From Puccinellia tenuiflora (Eukaryota > Streptophyta > Magnoliopsida > Poales > Poaceae), in NCBI GenBank assembly GCA_012064385.1, contig QRDG01000832.1, positions 194,730 to 258,729 on the forward strand: DNA of 64,000 nt. Direction: 5' to 3'. The translations under genes were made by a program, and so were the position numbers. Every line of letters starts with the position of its first letter. Positions within the stretch are counted from its first letter, which is position 1. The notes under the pieces were generated by a model. That model was not told the origin of the DNA. It was given only the letters and a program-made list of their open reading frames with translations, and ran no database searches. Shown piece after piece: positions 9,990 to 20,743 of the stretch.

Positions 9990-11270
9990 GAACCGAGAAC
10001 TTCATGGAGGAAAGCTTGTTAGGAAGGACAAGTCAAAGGACACCCATAAGAAACCTTTCTTCAAGAAGAATGCCATCAACAAGAAGCCTCCGAGAATTGT
10101 GTTGCTTGCTTAAGAAGAGTATTCATCCGGAGAAGAAGAAGAAGAGCCCACAAATGAAGTTGCCGCTATTGCTATTGCTTCTTCATCATCTCCTTCCCTA
10201 TTTGAATCCCCCAATGAGAATGTCTCTATCTCCTCCGCAAGATGCTTCATGGCTAAGACCACCAAGGTAACATCTCCCTCATCCCCTAAGGCAATGAGTA
10301 ATGTGGATGATGCTACTAGTCTTAAAATCAAAGAGGAAATAGTTGCTTTCGATCACTTTATCACTAACATGCAAGGTGAAACAAAGAAGCATGTTGAGAG
10401 TCTTATGAGTCAATATGGTGAAGCTCAAGAAATGCTTGAGATAAAGGGTAAGATTGAAAAAGAGGATGCTATGAAAATTGCATCCTTGAAAGACAATCTT
10501 GAAGAAGAGCATGAGCTTAGAATTTCTCTAGAGCAACAACTAGAATCTATAGAAGAATCAAATGATGTAATTGTTGCTAAACTCATTAAAGAACATGACC
10601 ATGCAATTGCTAAATACAAAGCATGTAAGAAGGAAAAGGTCGAGCTTGGTGTTGGTCATTCTAGACTAACCGAGGAGCTAGAGAAGCTCTCCAAAGGCTA
10701 CAAAGCATTAGAGGGTGAACACTCTACCCTCACCAAGTCGTATGAACAACTTCAAACTCAACCGCCTAAAAATGATGAGCCTAGTTCCTCCACTCCAATT
10801 ACTTTTGATCATGCGCATATCATGAGGAAAATGCTAGGTTGAAGATCAATCTTGCTAAGGCCATCTCCCTAGGTAAGAAACCGTTTGTAACTTCACAAAA
10901 GGGAGAGTTGGTCTTGGGTTCGTTGAGGAGAAAAGGAGAAAAGAAGCTTCATGAAGGATGCTAGAGCTCCTCAAAGTCTAAGCTAAGGCCAACGCTACTA
11001 GTGCTCCTCAAGCAAAGAAGACCCGTCAAGCAAAGAAGAAGGTCAACATTACTAGTGGTGGTGCCACAAGGGGCAAAACCATTAGTGATGACTTTGCGGG
11101 AAAGACTACCCCTCACTACATTATATTTATTGATTATTATGGGGATGTCTATGCTAAGTTTGTTGGTCCTAGAAATGTACCCATTGCTCGTTCTATTTGG
11201 GTTCCTAAGACCCTTGTTGCTAACAAAAGAGGACCCATTGAAAAATGGGGACCTAAATCCAAGCAATGAT
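9990..11270 (+). pseudogene. SIRE-type gag C-terminal extension (coiled coil, basic tail), broken
   Basis: In frame 1 from about 9990 the protein continues through a basic stretch, meets a stop at 10111-10113, then an acidic EEYSSGEEEEE run and a long heptad-rich segment (about 10330-10770, e.g. KIEKEDAMKIASLKDNLEEE) that should form a coiled coil. The frame then shifts near 10820 (ENARLKINLAKA follows in frame 3), stops near 10962, and shifts again to frame 2. There a lysine-rich tail leads to a conserved patch (VPIARSIWVPKTLVANKRGP), ending at a stop near 11269. A long coiled-coil region between zinc knuckle and protease is typical of SIRE-type gag. Its role is unproven; self-association is likely. 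Confidence 0.7.
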
Positions 11271-11279
11271 TTTTTGTAG

Positions 11280-13298
11280 GACTATGCTTCCGATGGGTCA
11301 AAATGGGTGCTTGATAGTGGATGCACAAAACATATGACCGGAAGCAAGGAGTTGATGACGGAGTTGAGACCAAATCTAAATGAAGCTACCGTCACTTATG
11401 GAGATCGATCAAAATCCGAGGTATTGGGCTTTGGCAAGGTGGTAGTCGCTAAGGATATCACCCTAGCGAATGTCATGCTTGTCAAAGACCTTGGTTTTAT
11501 TTTACTTTCCGTTCGTGCACTTAATAAGATGGGTTTCGCCGTCTTCTTTGATATTGATGTTGTGGTACTCTTGTGGAGCAAGACTCTAAAGGTCGCTTTC
11601 GTTGGGTACGTCGAGGATGATTTGTTCCCGGTTGACTTTTTGGGGGAAACCACTTCAAATTCGATGTGCCTATTCGGAAAGGCCGACAAGGGTTGGTTGT
11701 GGCATCGCCGCCTAGCCCATGTCAACATGAGAACTTTGCAAAGTCTTCACAAGGGTGGCCACATTCTCGGACTAAAAGAAGATGTCTCTTTTGCTAAAGA
11801 TCGTGTTTGTAGGGCTTGTGTTGAAGGAAAGATGCATGATTCTCCCCATCCTTCCAAGACTATTATTTCTTCCAAGAGGATCTTGGAGCTCCTCCATGTG
11901 GACCTTTTTGGAGCCGTTCCCGAAGCAAGTCTTGGTGGGAAGAAGTATTGCTTGGTGATCGTTGATGATTATTCAAGATTCACTTGGTTTTATTTCTTCA
12001 AGTCGAAGAGTGAGACCCAACAAACCTTCATCGACTTCTCCATTGAAATGCAACGTCAACACAATGTCCCCATATTGGCAATTAGAAGTGATAATGGCTC
12101 CGAGTTCAAGAACTACACCCTCAATGAGTTTCTTAGTGAAGAGGGTATTCGCCATCAATATTCCGCAACCTATACTCCTCAACAAAATGGTGTAGCCGAG
12201 AGGAAGAACCAGACTCTTATGGATATAGCAAGGTCCATGTTAGCGGAGTTTAAGACTCCGTTAAGTTTTTTGGCGGAGGCTATATCCACGGCATGTCACT
12301 CGTCCAACCGGCTCTACTTCCGCAAAGGGTTGAACAAGACCCCATATGAGATCCTCACCGGCAACAAGCCTAACATCTCCTACTTCCGTGTCTTCGGTTG
12401 TAAGTGTTTCTATTTGATCAAAGGTTGTCGATTGACTAAATTCGAATATAAATCTCTAGAGGGTATTTTTGTTGGTTACGGTGCCGAATCCCACACTTAT
12501 AGAATCTATGATAAAGCCTCACGGCGTATCATAGAATCTTGTAGTGTGGTGTTCGAGGAAAATGACGGCTCCCAAGTGGCGCAATTTCATGTTTCCGATG
12601 TAGATGATGAAATTCCTCAAGAAGCCATAAGAAGAATGGGTGTGGGACTTTTCCGCCCCGTTGAGGAACCCCTTGTGGTGGATCGAGAAGGACAATGCTT
12701 TACTCAAGTGGAGCCTTCATCTTCATCAGATTTACAAGCAACTGCTACTGGAGTCAATGATGCACTTGATCAAAGACAAACTCAAGACCCTCAACAATCT
12801 GTTCTGCCTCTTGTCGCCAGGCCGAAGACTCCGACCATCTTGACCGGAGAATCCGGTGGGCCAGAGATTCTGGTGCCCCAGGCCGGAGACTCCGGTTTAC
12901 ATCAGGCAGAAGGGAGTTCAGCTCAAGATCTTGGTCCTTCCACCTCTTCCAATAATGATGATATTTTTTCTGGGGATCAAGGTCAGTTCACCGGTCAAGA
13001 CGGGGGCCCAAATGATCAAGATCATCAAGTGATACCTCCAAGATGCAATGAGGATATCGAAGCCCGTCGTCGAGCTAGAGTTGCAAGAACCATGGAACTT
13101 CGTGAACATACTCTTGAGAAGGTTATTGGTGATGTGAGAGGCAAAGTGTACACCCGGAGGCAATTGGCAAACTTTAGTGATCATCAAGCTCATATTGCCA
13201 TGGTGGAACCGAAGAAAGTGTCCGAAGCTCTTGAAGATCCAGATTGGCCATGCATGAAGAGCTCAACAATTTCGAGCGCAATAAAGTTTGGAAGCTAG
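11280..13298 (+). pseudogene. pol: SIRE-type pol, protease and integrase part
   Basis: In frame 3. Counting from the valine codon at 11307, the protease signature LDSGCTKHM (catalytic D3-S-G) comes first. The integrase zinc-binding set follows: H133/H138 with C168/C171 (LWHRRLAH ... VCRAC). The catalytic triad is D199 (HVDLFG), D262 (RSDNGSEF) and E298 (NGVAERKN). Beyond it the integrase C-terminal region runs to a low-complexity linker that includes the palindrome-derived peptides TGESG and AGDSG (12838-12893). A one-base loss near 13240 diverts the frame, which stops at 13298, while RT continues in frame 2. All integrase catalytic residues are present; only the frameshift separates the enzymes. 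Confidence 0.85.
12838..12893 (+). repeat. Palindromes of the LTR type inside the pol reading frame
   Basis: Three 13-mers lie in the integrase-RT linker: CCGGAGAATCCGG, CCAGAGATTCTGG and CCGGAGACTCCGG. The second keeps pairing of its A-T arm by changes at both ends. They are translated in the pol frame as short Gly/Ser/acidic peptides. Confidence 0.75.
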
Positions 13299-14737
13299 TT
13301 GAGAAGCCAAAGGAGTGTCGCAACGTTATTGGCACAAAGTGGATTTTTAAGAACAAGCAAGACGAACATGGCATGGTTGTGAGTAACAAGGCTAGATTGG
13401 TGGCTCAAGGGTACTCTCAAGTTGAAGGCATTGATTTTGGAGACACCTATGCTCCCGTGGCTCGCCTTGAGTCCATCCGTATCCTTCTTGCTTATGCATC
13501 CCGTTATAACTTTAAATTGCAACAAATGGATGTTAAAAGTGCCTTTCTTAATGGTCCCTTAAAAGAGTTGGTGTTCGTTAAGCAACCCCCGGGGTTCGAG
13601 GACCCCAACTTCCCTAACCACGTCTACAAGCTTGATAAGGCGCTCTATGGACTTAAGCAAGCACCACGTGCGTGGTATGAGCACCTTAGAGAGTTATTGT
13701 TAGACCGTGGATTTGAAGTTGGGCAAATTGATCCCACTCTTTTTACTAAGAGGGTTAAAAGGGAGCTTTTCGTATGCCAACTATATGTTGATGATATTAT
13801 ATTTGGCTCATCTAACAAAGCTTTTAATGATGAATTTTCAAAGCTTATGAACGATAGGTTTGAGATGTCTATGGTGGGCGAGTTGAAGTTCTTCCTTGGA
13901 TTTGAGATCAAGCAATTGAGGGGAGGGACTTTCATTAGCCAAGCAAAGTATATACAAGACATGCTCAAGAGGTTTAATATGGCCGATGCTAAAGAGAAGA
14001 AGAGACCTATGGATACCAAATGCCATCTACAACTTAACCCAAAGGGTATAGATGTGGATCAAAAGCTCTACCGCTCCATGATAGGTTCGTTGCTTTACCT
14101 TTGTGCATCTAGACCCGATATTGTGTTGAGTGTAGGTGTGTGTGCAAGGTATCAAGCGGCTCCTAAGGAAAGCCACATGTTGGCGGTCAAAATAATCCTA
14201 CGATATTTGGTTCATACCCCAAGGTTTGGTTTGTGGTACCCAAGGGATTCATCTTTCACTCTTCGTGGGTTCACGGATTCGGATTGGGCCGGTGATCAAG
14301 ATGATAGGAAATCAACTTCCGGGGCTTGCCAATTCCTTGGTAGGTCCTTGGTGAGTTGGTATTCTAAGAAGCAAAATTGTATTTCTCTCTCCACCGCCGA
14401 AGCCGAGTATGTGGCCGCCGCTAGTGCATGCACTCAATTGTTATGGATGAGGCAAACTTTAAAGGAATACGGTGTCAATTGTGACAAAGTGCCTCTTTTG
14501 TGTGACAATGAAAGTGCTATCAAGATCGCCTACAACCCGGTGCAACACTCAAGAACCAAGCACATTGAGATTCGTCATCATTTCATTCGAGATCATGTTG
14601 CCCGTGGAGACATTGAGCTAGCTTATGTGCCAACCAAAGACCAACTCGCCGATATTTTCACAAAGCCACTTGATGAAGCAAGGTTCACTTATTTGAGGAA
14701 TGAGCTAAATATCGTGGATTCGAGGAGCTTGGCTTGA
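13244..14737 (+). pseudogene. pol: SIRE-type pol, reverse transcriptase and RNase H part
   Basis: This 497-codon frame encodes the Copia RT (RVT_2), starting AMHEELNNFERNKVW. It runs through KSAFLNG and YGLKQAPRAWYE to the catalytic YVDD at residues 181-184. RNase H follows with D345 (FTDSDWAG), E386/E388 (STAEAEYV) and D421 (CDNESA). The frame ends naturally at 14737 with the usual KPLDEARF ending of the RNase H domain. Taken alone it looks intact, so the element probably lost function by the upstream frameshifts. It would copy element RNA into cDNA inside the particle. Confidence 0.9.
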
Positions 14738-15809
14738 CCATCTTGCACACACATCTATAGGTTGACTCAATATTTGGTCTAGGTGTGGGCATGAATTTAG
14801 GGGGAGTGTTGTCCTAACAAATAGGGCTCTCCCTCCCCCCAATATGCCTATAGTAAAAATTTATTTATCTCTATTTTCATTTCATGAATTGTGAGATTAA
14901 ATGACGAGTATTGGTTATGGACCCAAGATATATCTTCGCGGTGCCATGCCATAAACTCATACATGGTGGCCTAGGCCACCGACCTCTTCCTTGTGAAAAG
15001 TTGGGTCTTTTGGTGTTTTATTGGCTTTTATTTGCAAATCTCTTGTTCTTATGGGAAACTCACTAAATCTTGGCATTTATTGATTTTGGCTCTTGCAAGT
15101 TGAGTGTGAAGTACCATCCCAGTTTGTGAAGTCTATCCCAAGCCTCTCCTTGCCCCAAAATTTGCTCCTCTTGCCACATACATGTTCAACACAAAAAACT
15201 GGCTTTTCTGAGCTGTGGGGCCGGAGACTCCGGTGTCTAACACCGGAGACTCCGGTCTGACCTAGTTTCCGCCCTAAGCCAAGGAGACTCCGGCACCCTG
15301 GAGACTCCGGTGTGCTTAGGCCAGAGACTCCGGTCTCAGCGTTTTCCAGGGGGTCCTAAAGGGAGTCGGGGTGGGGGGTTGATTCACAACTCCCTCACCA
15401 CCCCCGACTCCATCTTCTTCCCCTGCCGCCGCCCCAGCCTGGAAGAGCTCCTCCGGCCGCTCCCCGCCGTCGGAATCCATAGTCCAGCCGGCCTCCCTTC
15501 CTCTCCAACGTTGGGGAACATCCTCCCCACCATTGGTGACCTCCACCATGTCGAGCAGCGGTACTTCCCTCTCTCCCTCTCTAGGTTTCTTCCTAGATCT
15601 TGGATAGAGTGTGTAGTGTTGCTCCCTATGGTGTAGAATCTCTTGCTGGCTCATTTCCATCTCAATGTATCAATTCTAGAAACTTTATCACCAAGTGTTG
15701 ACCTAACCCTAGATTTCCTGCCTCAGGGCCGGAGACTCCGGTCTGTTCCAGACCGGAGACTCCGGTGTGGCCGGAATCTCCGGCCCCTGAGACCGGAATC
15801 TCCGGTGTA
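14738..15809 (+). other. Post-pol spacer of the SIRE-type element
   Basis: Non-coding, with a purine run ATTTAGGGGGAG (about 14795-14806) that looks like a polypurine tract but is not followed by the LTR start. It holds palindromes with central A: CCGGAGACTCCGG at 15221, 15243, 15729 and 15753, CCAGAGACTCCGG at 15321, and CCGGAATCTCCGG at 15771 and 15793. A GC-rich, C/T-biased stretch (about 15380-15560) contains no recognisable gene. The LARD-like insertion cuts it off at 15809. Confidence 0.65.
15221..15805 (+). repeat. CCGGAGACTCCGG palindrome clusters in the spacer
   Basis: Two clusters (15221-15333 and 15729-15805) of the 13-bp palindrome family seen in the LTR, here with A as central base or with CCGGAATCTCCGG variants. 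Spacing inside clusters is 18-24 bp. Two partial copies (GGAGACTCCGG) lie at about 15283 and 15300. Confidence 0.85.
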
Positions 15810-16051
15810 TGTGAGGACCGGAATTTTACTTCCAGACCCCCTGTGTAATCATGTCAATCCCAAGATCAATGTTGACAACACAGCGAAATGAATATCATTG
15901 CAGAACGTTCAAAAGTAATTTATTATAAAGTTTGAATAGCCACAAAGTACACTGTCTTGTGACATTTTATTACAACCAGAGAGCTCAGCGGAAATATAAA
16001 AGCGAAGTGACTCCATCTCAGCCACAGGCAGTCGATGTAGTCCACGAGGCC

Positions 16052-16104
16052 TCACTCCTCAGCGTCGTCGTAGTAGTCGTATTTGTCTCCTTCTTCATAG
16101 TACT
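16052..16104 (-). other. Acidic, tyrosine-rich micro-ORF end in the LARD LTR
   Basis: Read on the minus strand, a TTGATTATTCAG acceptor-like site is followed by an open frame encoding YYEEGDKYDYYDDAEE and a TGA stop (16052-16054). The same frame and stop are kept in the second LTR (24343-24395) and in the diverged solo LTR (from 30349), which has two amino-acid changes. Similar frames occur in two other LTR families here (52292-52372 and 51507-51580). Whether it is translated is unknown. Confidence 0.45.
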
Positions 16105-16129
16105 CTGAATAATCAACAAAGTAATGCCA

Positions 16130-16148
16130 TGAGTACATAACGTACTCA
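16130..16148 (-). promoter_or_regulatory. Conserved stem-loop TGAGTAC / GTACTCA
   Basis: TGAGTAC-ATAAC-GTACTCA forms a perfect 7-bp stem. The same arms recur at 24421-24439 and 30427-30445 with the same loop, and at 52404-52421 and 60950-60967 (Tekay-type LTRs) with loop GGGG. It sits just upstream, in element sense, of the micro-ORF acceptor. Confidence 0.5.
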
Positions 16149-17408
16149 ACATGCCCCCCATGCAAGAGCTATAATAGATACATGTGGCTTCAAAGGGCTG
16201 TATGGTTCTTTTGCATAAAAGCCAATTTTATTTGCAATAATACAATAGTTTTGATAAAACACATTTTAGACGAAAACGATGTTTTGTGTTCAATGTAGTA
16301 TTTCTCATCAAAGTGAGTGTCCTCGACACCTCACGTTCTCCATAGGATTTCATGATAGAGGCAAAGAGGGAAGTAGCAAAACAGGTTCCCGTATGTCAAG
16401 AAAGATTCATGTGTCGTCCATGACCGTGGACACGGCTATTCGAATAGTTCTACACTCTGCAGAGGTGGTACACTTTCCCCACATGACACAAACTCGCCTA
16501 ATTACAACCAGCCGTCGCTAGCATAGCAATAGGGAATTTGTGACGAGGTTTTTCAGCTAGATCCCCCAAAGATGTGACATGCCCACCGGGTCTGGCGCCG
16601 GAACTGAGAGTATGTCCCCAAACCGGTCCCCCCATCTGTGCCGAAGGTTCTCCCGTAGGCAGACACCTCATCTGCGGTACGGCGACATCGACACCAAAGG
16701 CTGACTAACTTACTTAACCAAGCCAGAGCCCATATAGCATGTGGTCGTACCGGTAGTCACAATCTTCAAATCCAAGACTTATTAGGCCCTTATGCGGCAC
16801 GGACGACGGATTGCCCCCTTCAGCTTGTGAAGGGCAGCCAATCGCTCCTTCAATAGTTGATCCAGCAGTCGCCCGCGCCATGTTTAGATGGTAAGTTTCA
16901 CCCAGAGTAGAAGAGAGAGTAGAGGAAGTAACAATGGCTAATCAGCCTAGCTCAACGAGCTCAACAAGTTCAAAAGGTGTTTGTGACCCAAGGGTCAACC
17001 AATTCCTCCAAAGAGGCAAGATAAGGATGTCCTAATGATTATTGAGCATGGCTAAGCATTTCTACTCTACAGGATTACTATATAATTTCTACTCAGGGTA
17101 TCGAGTATAAGGCGACAAGTGGATCAGGCTGGTGTGTCAGGTGACACGCCAGTAAATTGAATAAAATAGCACGCATAATTGCAAAACAATAAATAATGCT
17201 CTTTTAAAAAAAAACATAGGATAAAACATGAGAGGGGGCATGCCTTCTTTGACGAATCCTTCTTCTTCTTCAACAATATGATTATGTCCACGTCATACCA
17301 TGTCACTCCCTACTCGCTATAGCGATGGCAAAAGACAAACAAATAAATACAAAGGCACGAGATACCAAATGAAATACAAATGAGAGTGAACGAAGTAGTA
17401 GTTGAACC

Positions 17409-17563
17409 ATAGGATAGGACAACTTGATAGAATTGTGAAAGTGAGTTGTGGCAACTCATATATGAATCAAAGGACATACAACTTGAAATGAAGGGATGTG
17501 TTGGTGTAGAAAAGGATAGGACAAGTTGGTTAGGATCGAGAAAAGTGAGTTGTAATAACTCGA
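17409..17563. repeat. Local duplication with a TGAGTTG/CAACTCA hairpin
   Basis: Two similar ~50-bp stretches about 105 bp apart contain AGGATAGGACAA and AAAGTGAGTTGT. The first includes TGAGTTG-TGG-CAACTCA (17442-17458), a perfect 7-bp stem; in the second the arms are shortened to GAGTT/AACTC. The second LARD LTR has it too. Confidence 0.55.
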
Positions 17564-19974
17564 TTAAGAGGCGAATAGCATGGATATGATGCTAGGATAG
17601 ATTAACAGAATAGGATGTGGTGCTCGGATATATGAATAGATCTTATGATATCTAACTGGATACAAACCCGACATTGGGGTTATAACATAGTTGGCCATAC
17701 CCGTGTAACCCAGCAAACTTACATACATACTATAGCATAACTACATAACTAGCTAACATGTAAACAAGACATTCAAATGAACGCTATCATACTAGCTAGT
17801 TTGCAGTCATCAAACAAAACCTATCATGCTAGTGGTATAGAAAGTAGCCAAGATTATCTAGCATGCAAAATAAACTTATAAGTAATACAAAAGCTAGCTA
17901 AACATCATCATAAAGAAACAACAACAACTGCAAGCTAAATTTGATACTATGAATACATGCATTACACCAGCAGGCCGTATAGCTACACTCACAACACATA
18001 AGGGTAACATAAACAATAAAATAAATACTAGCACAACTATTCATCAACGATAACAAGCTAAGAATCAAACAAGGTGTAACAACATATAAAACATATGAAT
18101 CATGCCATAGCAAATCAACTAAGATATGCCATCTATACATAAACAACTTGATACCGTTCACAACAAGAATATCATTGCACACATATAGCAACAAAGCATA
18201 GTATATACTAAGCAAGGTCATGACATAAACTAATCACCAAAGATATACAAGACTATAAATTCGGGAGATACTACAACATGGTAAGAATTAACAGTCAAGC
18301 TTACCATTAGTAGCACGAGACAACCAAGCATACAAGAATATACTACCGATCACACTCAAGCCATTCTACTCTCTAGTTAAAAGAAAACTTGAGCATACAC
18401 AAGGATATGATATCATCATGCACTGCTGCCATGAAATAGAAACTACCGTAAACATGTGATTATCTACTACAACGAATACCACACAACTGCTAAGATAACA
18501 TCCAAGTATGCAACACTTTATACATCTAGAACCAAACAAACCACTCGAGCATATTATTATCTAGGCAAGTCTATGCTAGCATACCCGAAGACAAAGCACT
18601 ATATAACATAGAATAGTAACATAAGAATAGGTCATACATCTATATAAATAACACAACGGAAACATCAATAGAATGTCACATGAATAATGTCATATACAAC
18701 TATTCATACACCAGCGACATGAAGACACATACTCCAGAAATATATGCTACTAGAGTTGATATAGCTAAGCATCATATAACACATGGTACACAAGAAACAA
18801 AGATAGCTAATCATGAATGATGCACTAGAGAAAGAACACACATGCAATAACATGATAGGTATATAGCATGATTATAACAACTAAGTCTAAGCATGAGCTA
18901 ATAAGCAAACAATATGAATCAAGAGTACCATCTACTTATAAAATACGAACTTGCTTCACAAAGTACTGAACAAGTAGTAAACTATTGGACAAACATGCAT
19001 CAACTAGAAACTACTAGAAACAATTCATGCATGAAGAAATATTAACATGGATCAACATCACACAAGATATTACTAATCAAGACCAAGCTACTAAATAACT
19101 ATAAAGTAACCTAAGCAATTCTATTTAAAAAATAAATAAATGGTAAGCTACTATACAAATAACCATCTGAACATGTCACACAACAATATATATAATTTAA
19201 AGAGAACTCCTAGACATGTTATTTAACTAGGAAAATAAAGTACACACAAAAAGAAACACATACTTCAAATACCATTTGAAATTGGATATGGTTACACCTA
19301 GTTTATAAACTAGCCAATGGATTTAAAATCCAACTCCATCCGATGGTTTCTTGGGTGTAGATCGAAGTCTAAAGATAAACAAAGAAGAATTTGCATGGCA
19401 ATGTCGGTATTTGACAAATTGGCATCAATGAAGTTTTTCCTCTGGTGGTCGGAGATTGGAGAACCGTCTTCTCCTCTGGACAAATAGAAATGATTTGCAT
19501 AAAGTGACGCGAAAGCATATCACAGGATTGTGCTGAAATTGAGGATGACCTAACCATGTCGACGTTGGATGGCATTGTTAAGAGTTGGTGTGGACAATAG
19601 AATAGATAGGTTGTATAAGCATGTCTAGAAGGTACGACTGGATGAGGGCGACTACAGTGCAAATGTATTTTTCTGATGCTCACCATATGCGACGAACGCG
19701 TGTGACGAAGTTGATGAACAGAGTAGATGTAGTGGCGAAATGCGTCGGCTGAGACAACAGTTCGTGCTTCTGGTCGCCTGGATCGGTCTTTCTCCTCCTC
19801 GCTATTCTCCTGGCGCAGCAGTTCAGCTTGGTGTGGCCGGAGTCGCCGGCAATGCGTGTGGCGTCCGTCGATAGTCTGATCGGAGCTTTGAGAGATTGGA
19901 TCGTTGGGCGAGTTAGAGTTTGTGCTGCGGTGAGAGATGGAAAAGGAGAGCGAAAGGGCAACCTGGGTGCTTGA

Positions 19975-19982
19975 GATATAGG
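19975..19982 (-). promoter_or_regulatory. Candidate TATA box of the LARD LTR
   Basis: The minus strand reads CCTATATC, placed within a stretch also kept in the solo LTR (plus-strand ACCTGGGTGCTTGATATAGG, 32907-32914). The second LTR has it at 28264-28271; this LTR carries two extra bases (GA) beside it. The strict conservation across diverged copies supports a core promoter. Confidence 0.4.
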
Positions 19983-20743
19983 CAGGAGCGATCGTGACGA
20001 CAGTTTCTAGTGCTGGCGTTTCCTGTACGTGGGGGAAGACGAAAGACGAAGAAATACGGCGTCCCTTCGACTACTTACCTTGCCTGCGTGCGTGCTGAGA
20101 TAGGAAGACGAAGGAGCAGTGCGATGATGTGCGTGCTGGCCTGCAGGGAGAGGAAGCAGCGACCCTTCGCTCAGCTGTTAGCTGGGCTTGTGCGACTTGG
20201 GCAGTATCAGGAAAGAAAAGAAAAAAAAGTCACGAGAGGGGAAGAATCGATCCGTGATATGCTTGTACAGGAGTAGTCCGAACTGGTGTATACGTGCATG
20301 TGCTAGTGCATTTGGTAGGAAAAGAAAGAAAGGCATGAGTAAAGGATCGATTGGAAGCCAGCCAAAAGCATGCACGTGCATGTGTATGGTATGGATCAAA
20401 TTCCAATGGAATTTTTAGAGAAAACCATATAAGAAAGAAATTGGCAAACCAAATTCAGACGAAAATGAGAAATCAAACTATTGTCTCAAATATTAATTTC
20501 AGACGTGACAAAAGAAAAGAAATAGATTCTCCTTTTAGGGAAATCCATAAGGCTTCGGAAAAAAAATACCAAATAAACTTTGAACACCAAATGGAAATTT
20601 AAAATTCAGGTTGGCATTAAAACATCTATTTTCATAATGTGTATGAAAATTCTAGTTAGAGTTTAATTAATAAAACGGAATTTTCCAATCCTCATTTTCA
20701 ATTAAAAGTTTTTTTTTTAAACTCCAAAAATCGGTCCGTTACA

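Larger units (their letters stand above)
7464..15809 (+). mobile_element. SIRE/Maximus-type Copia retrotransposon, lacking a visible 3' LTR
   Basis: Order: 5' LTR (7464-8730), initiator-Met PBS (8733-8744), gag with zinc knuckle and a coiled-coil extension, protease, integrase, reverse transcriptase and RNase H in Copia order, then a spacer. The long coiled-coil region after the gag zinc knuckle and the long non-coding stretch after pol fit the SIRE clade. The element is inactive: the frame shifts several times (near 9985, 10820, 10965, 11270, 13240) with a stop at 10111. At 15810 a LARD-like element interrupts the spacer, and no 3' LTR beginning TGAAAGAGC is found to the right; it may lie in the gap or be deleted. 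Confidence 0.85.
15810..20743 (-). repeat. 3' LTR of the LARD-like element (4934 bp)
   Basis: On the plus strand it begins TGTGAGGACCGGAATTTTAC and ends CCGTTACA, i.e. TGTAACGG...TCCTCACA in element sense. Contents from the left: stop-side acidic micro-ORF (16052-16104), TGAGTAC/GTACTCA stem (16130-16148), a long A/C-rich non-coding tract (about 17600-19300), a GC-richer block (about 19690-20270) and a TATA-like site (19975-19982, minus). A recurring 80-codon ORF (16279-16521) has no supporting features. The copy at 24101 differs by few substitutions and indels, pointing to a recent insertion. Confidence 0.85.

Noticed and set aside
14807..15809. 3' LTR of the SIRE-type element starting TGTTGTCC after the purine run
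   Set aside because: The sequence does not match the 5' LTR, and its palindromes have the opposite central base; I read it as the post-pol spacer.
16279..16521. 80-codon ORF repeated at 24570-24812 and 30574-30819
   Set aside because: It is repeated because the LTR is repeated. There is no domain and it lies antisense to the element; nothing beyond shared ancestry supports it.
15810..20743. Naming the LARD-like element as barley Sukkula
   Set aside because: LTR length and lack of coding fit, but I cannot confirm the family from memory and the interior is shorter than described for that family.
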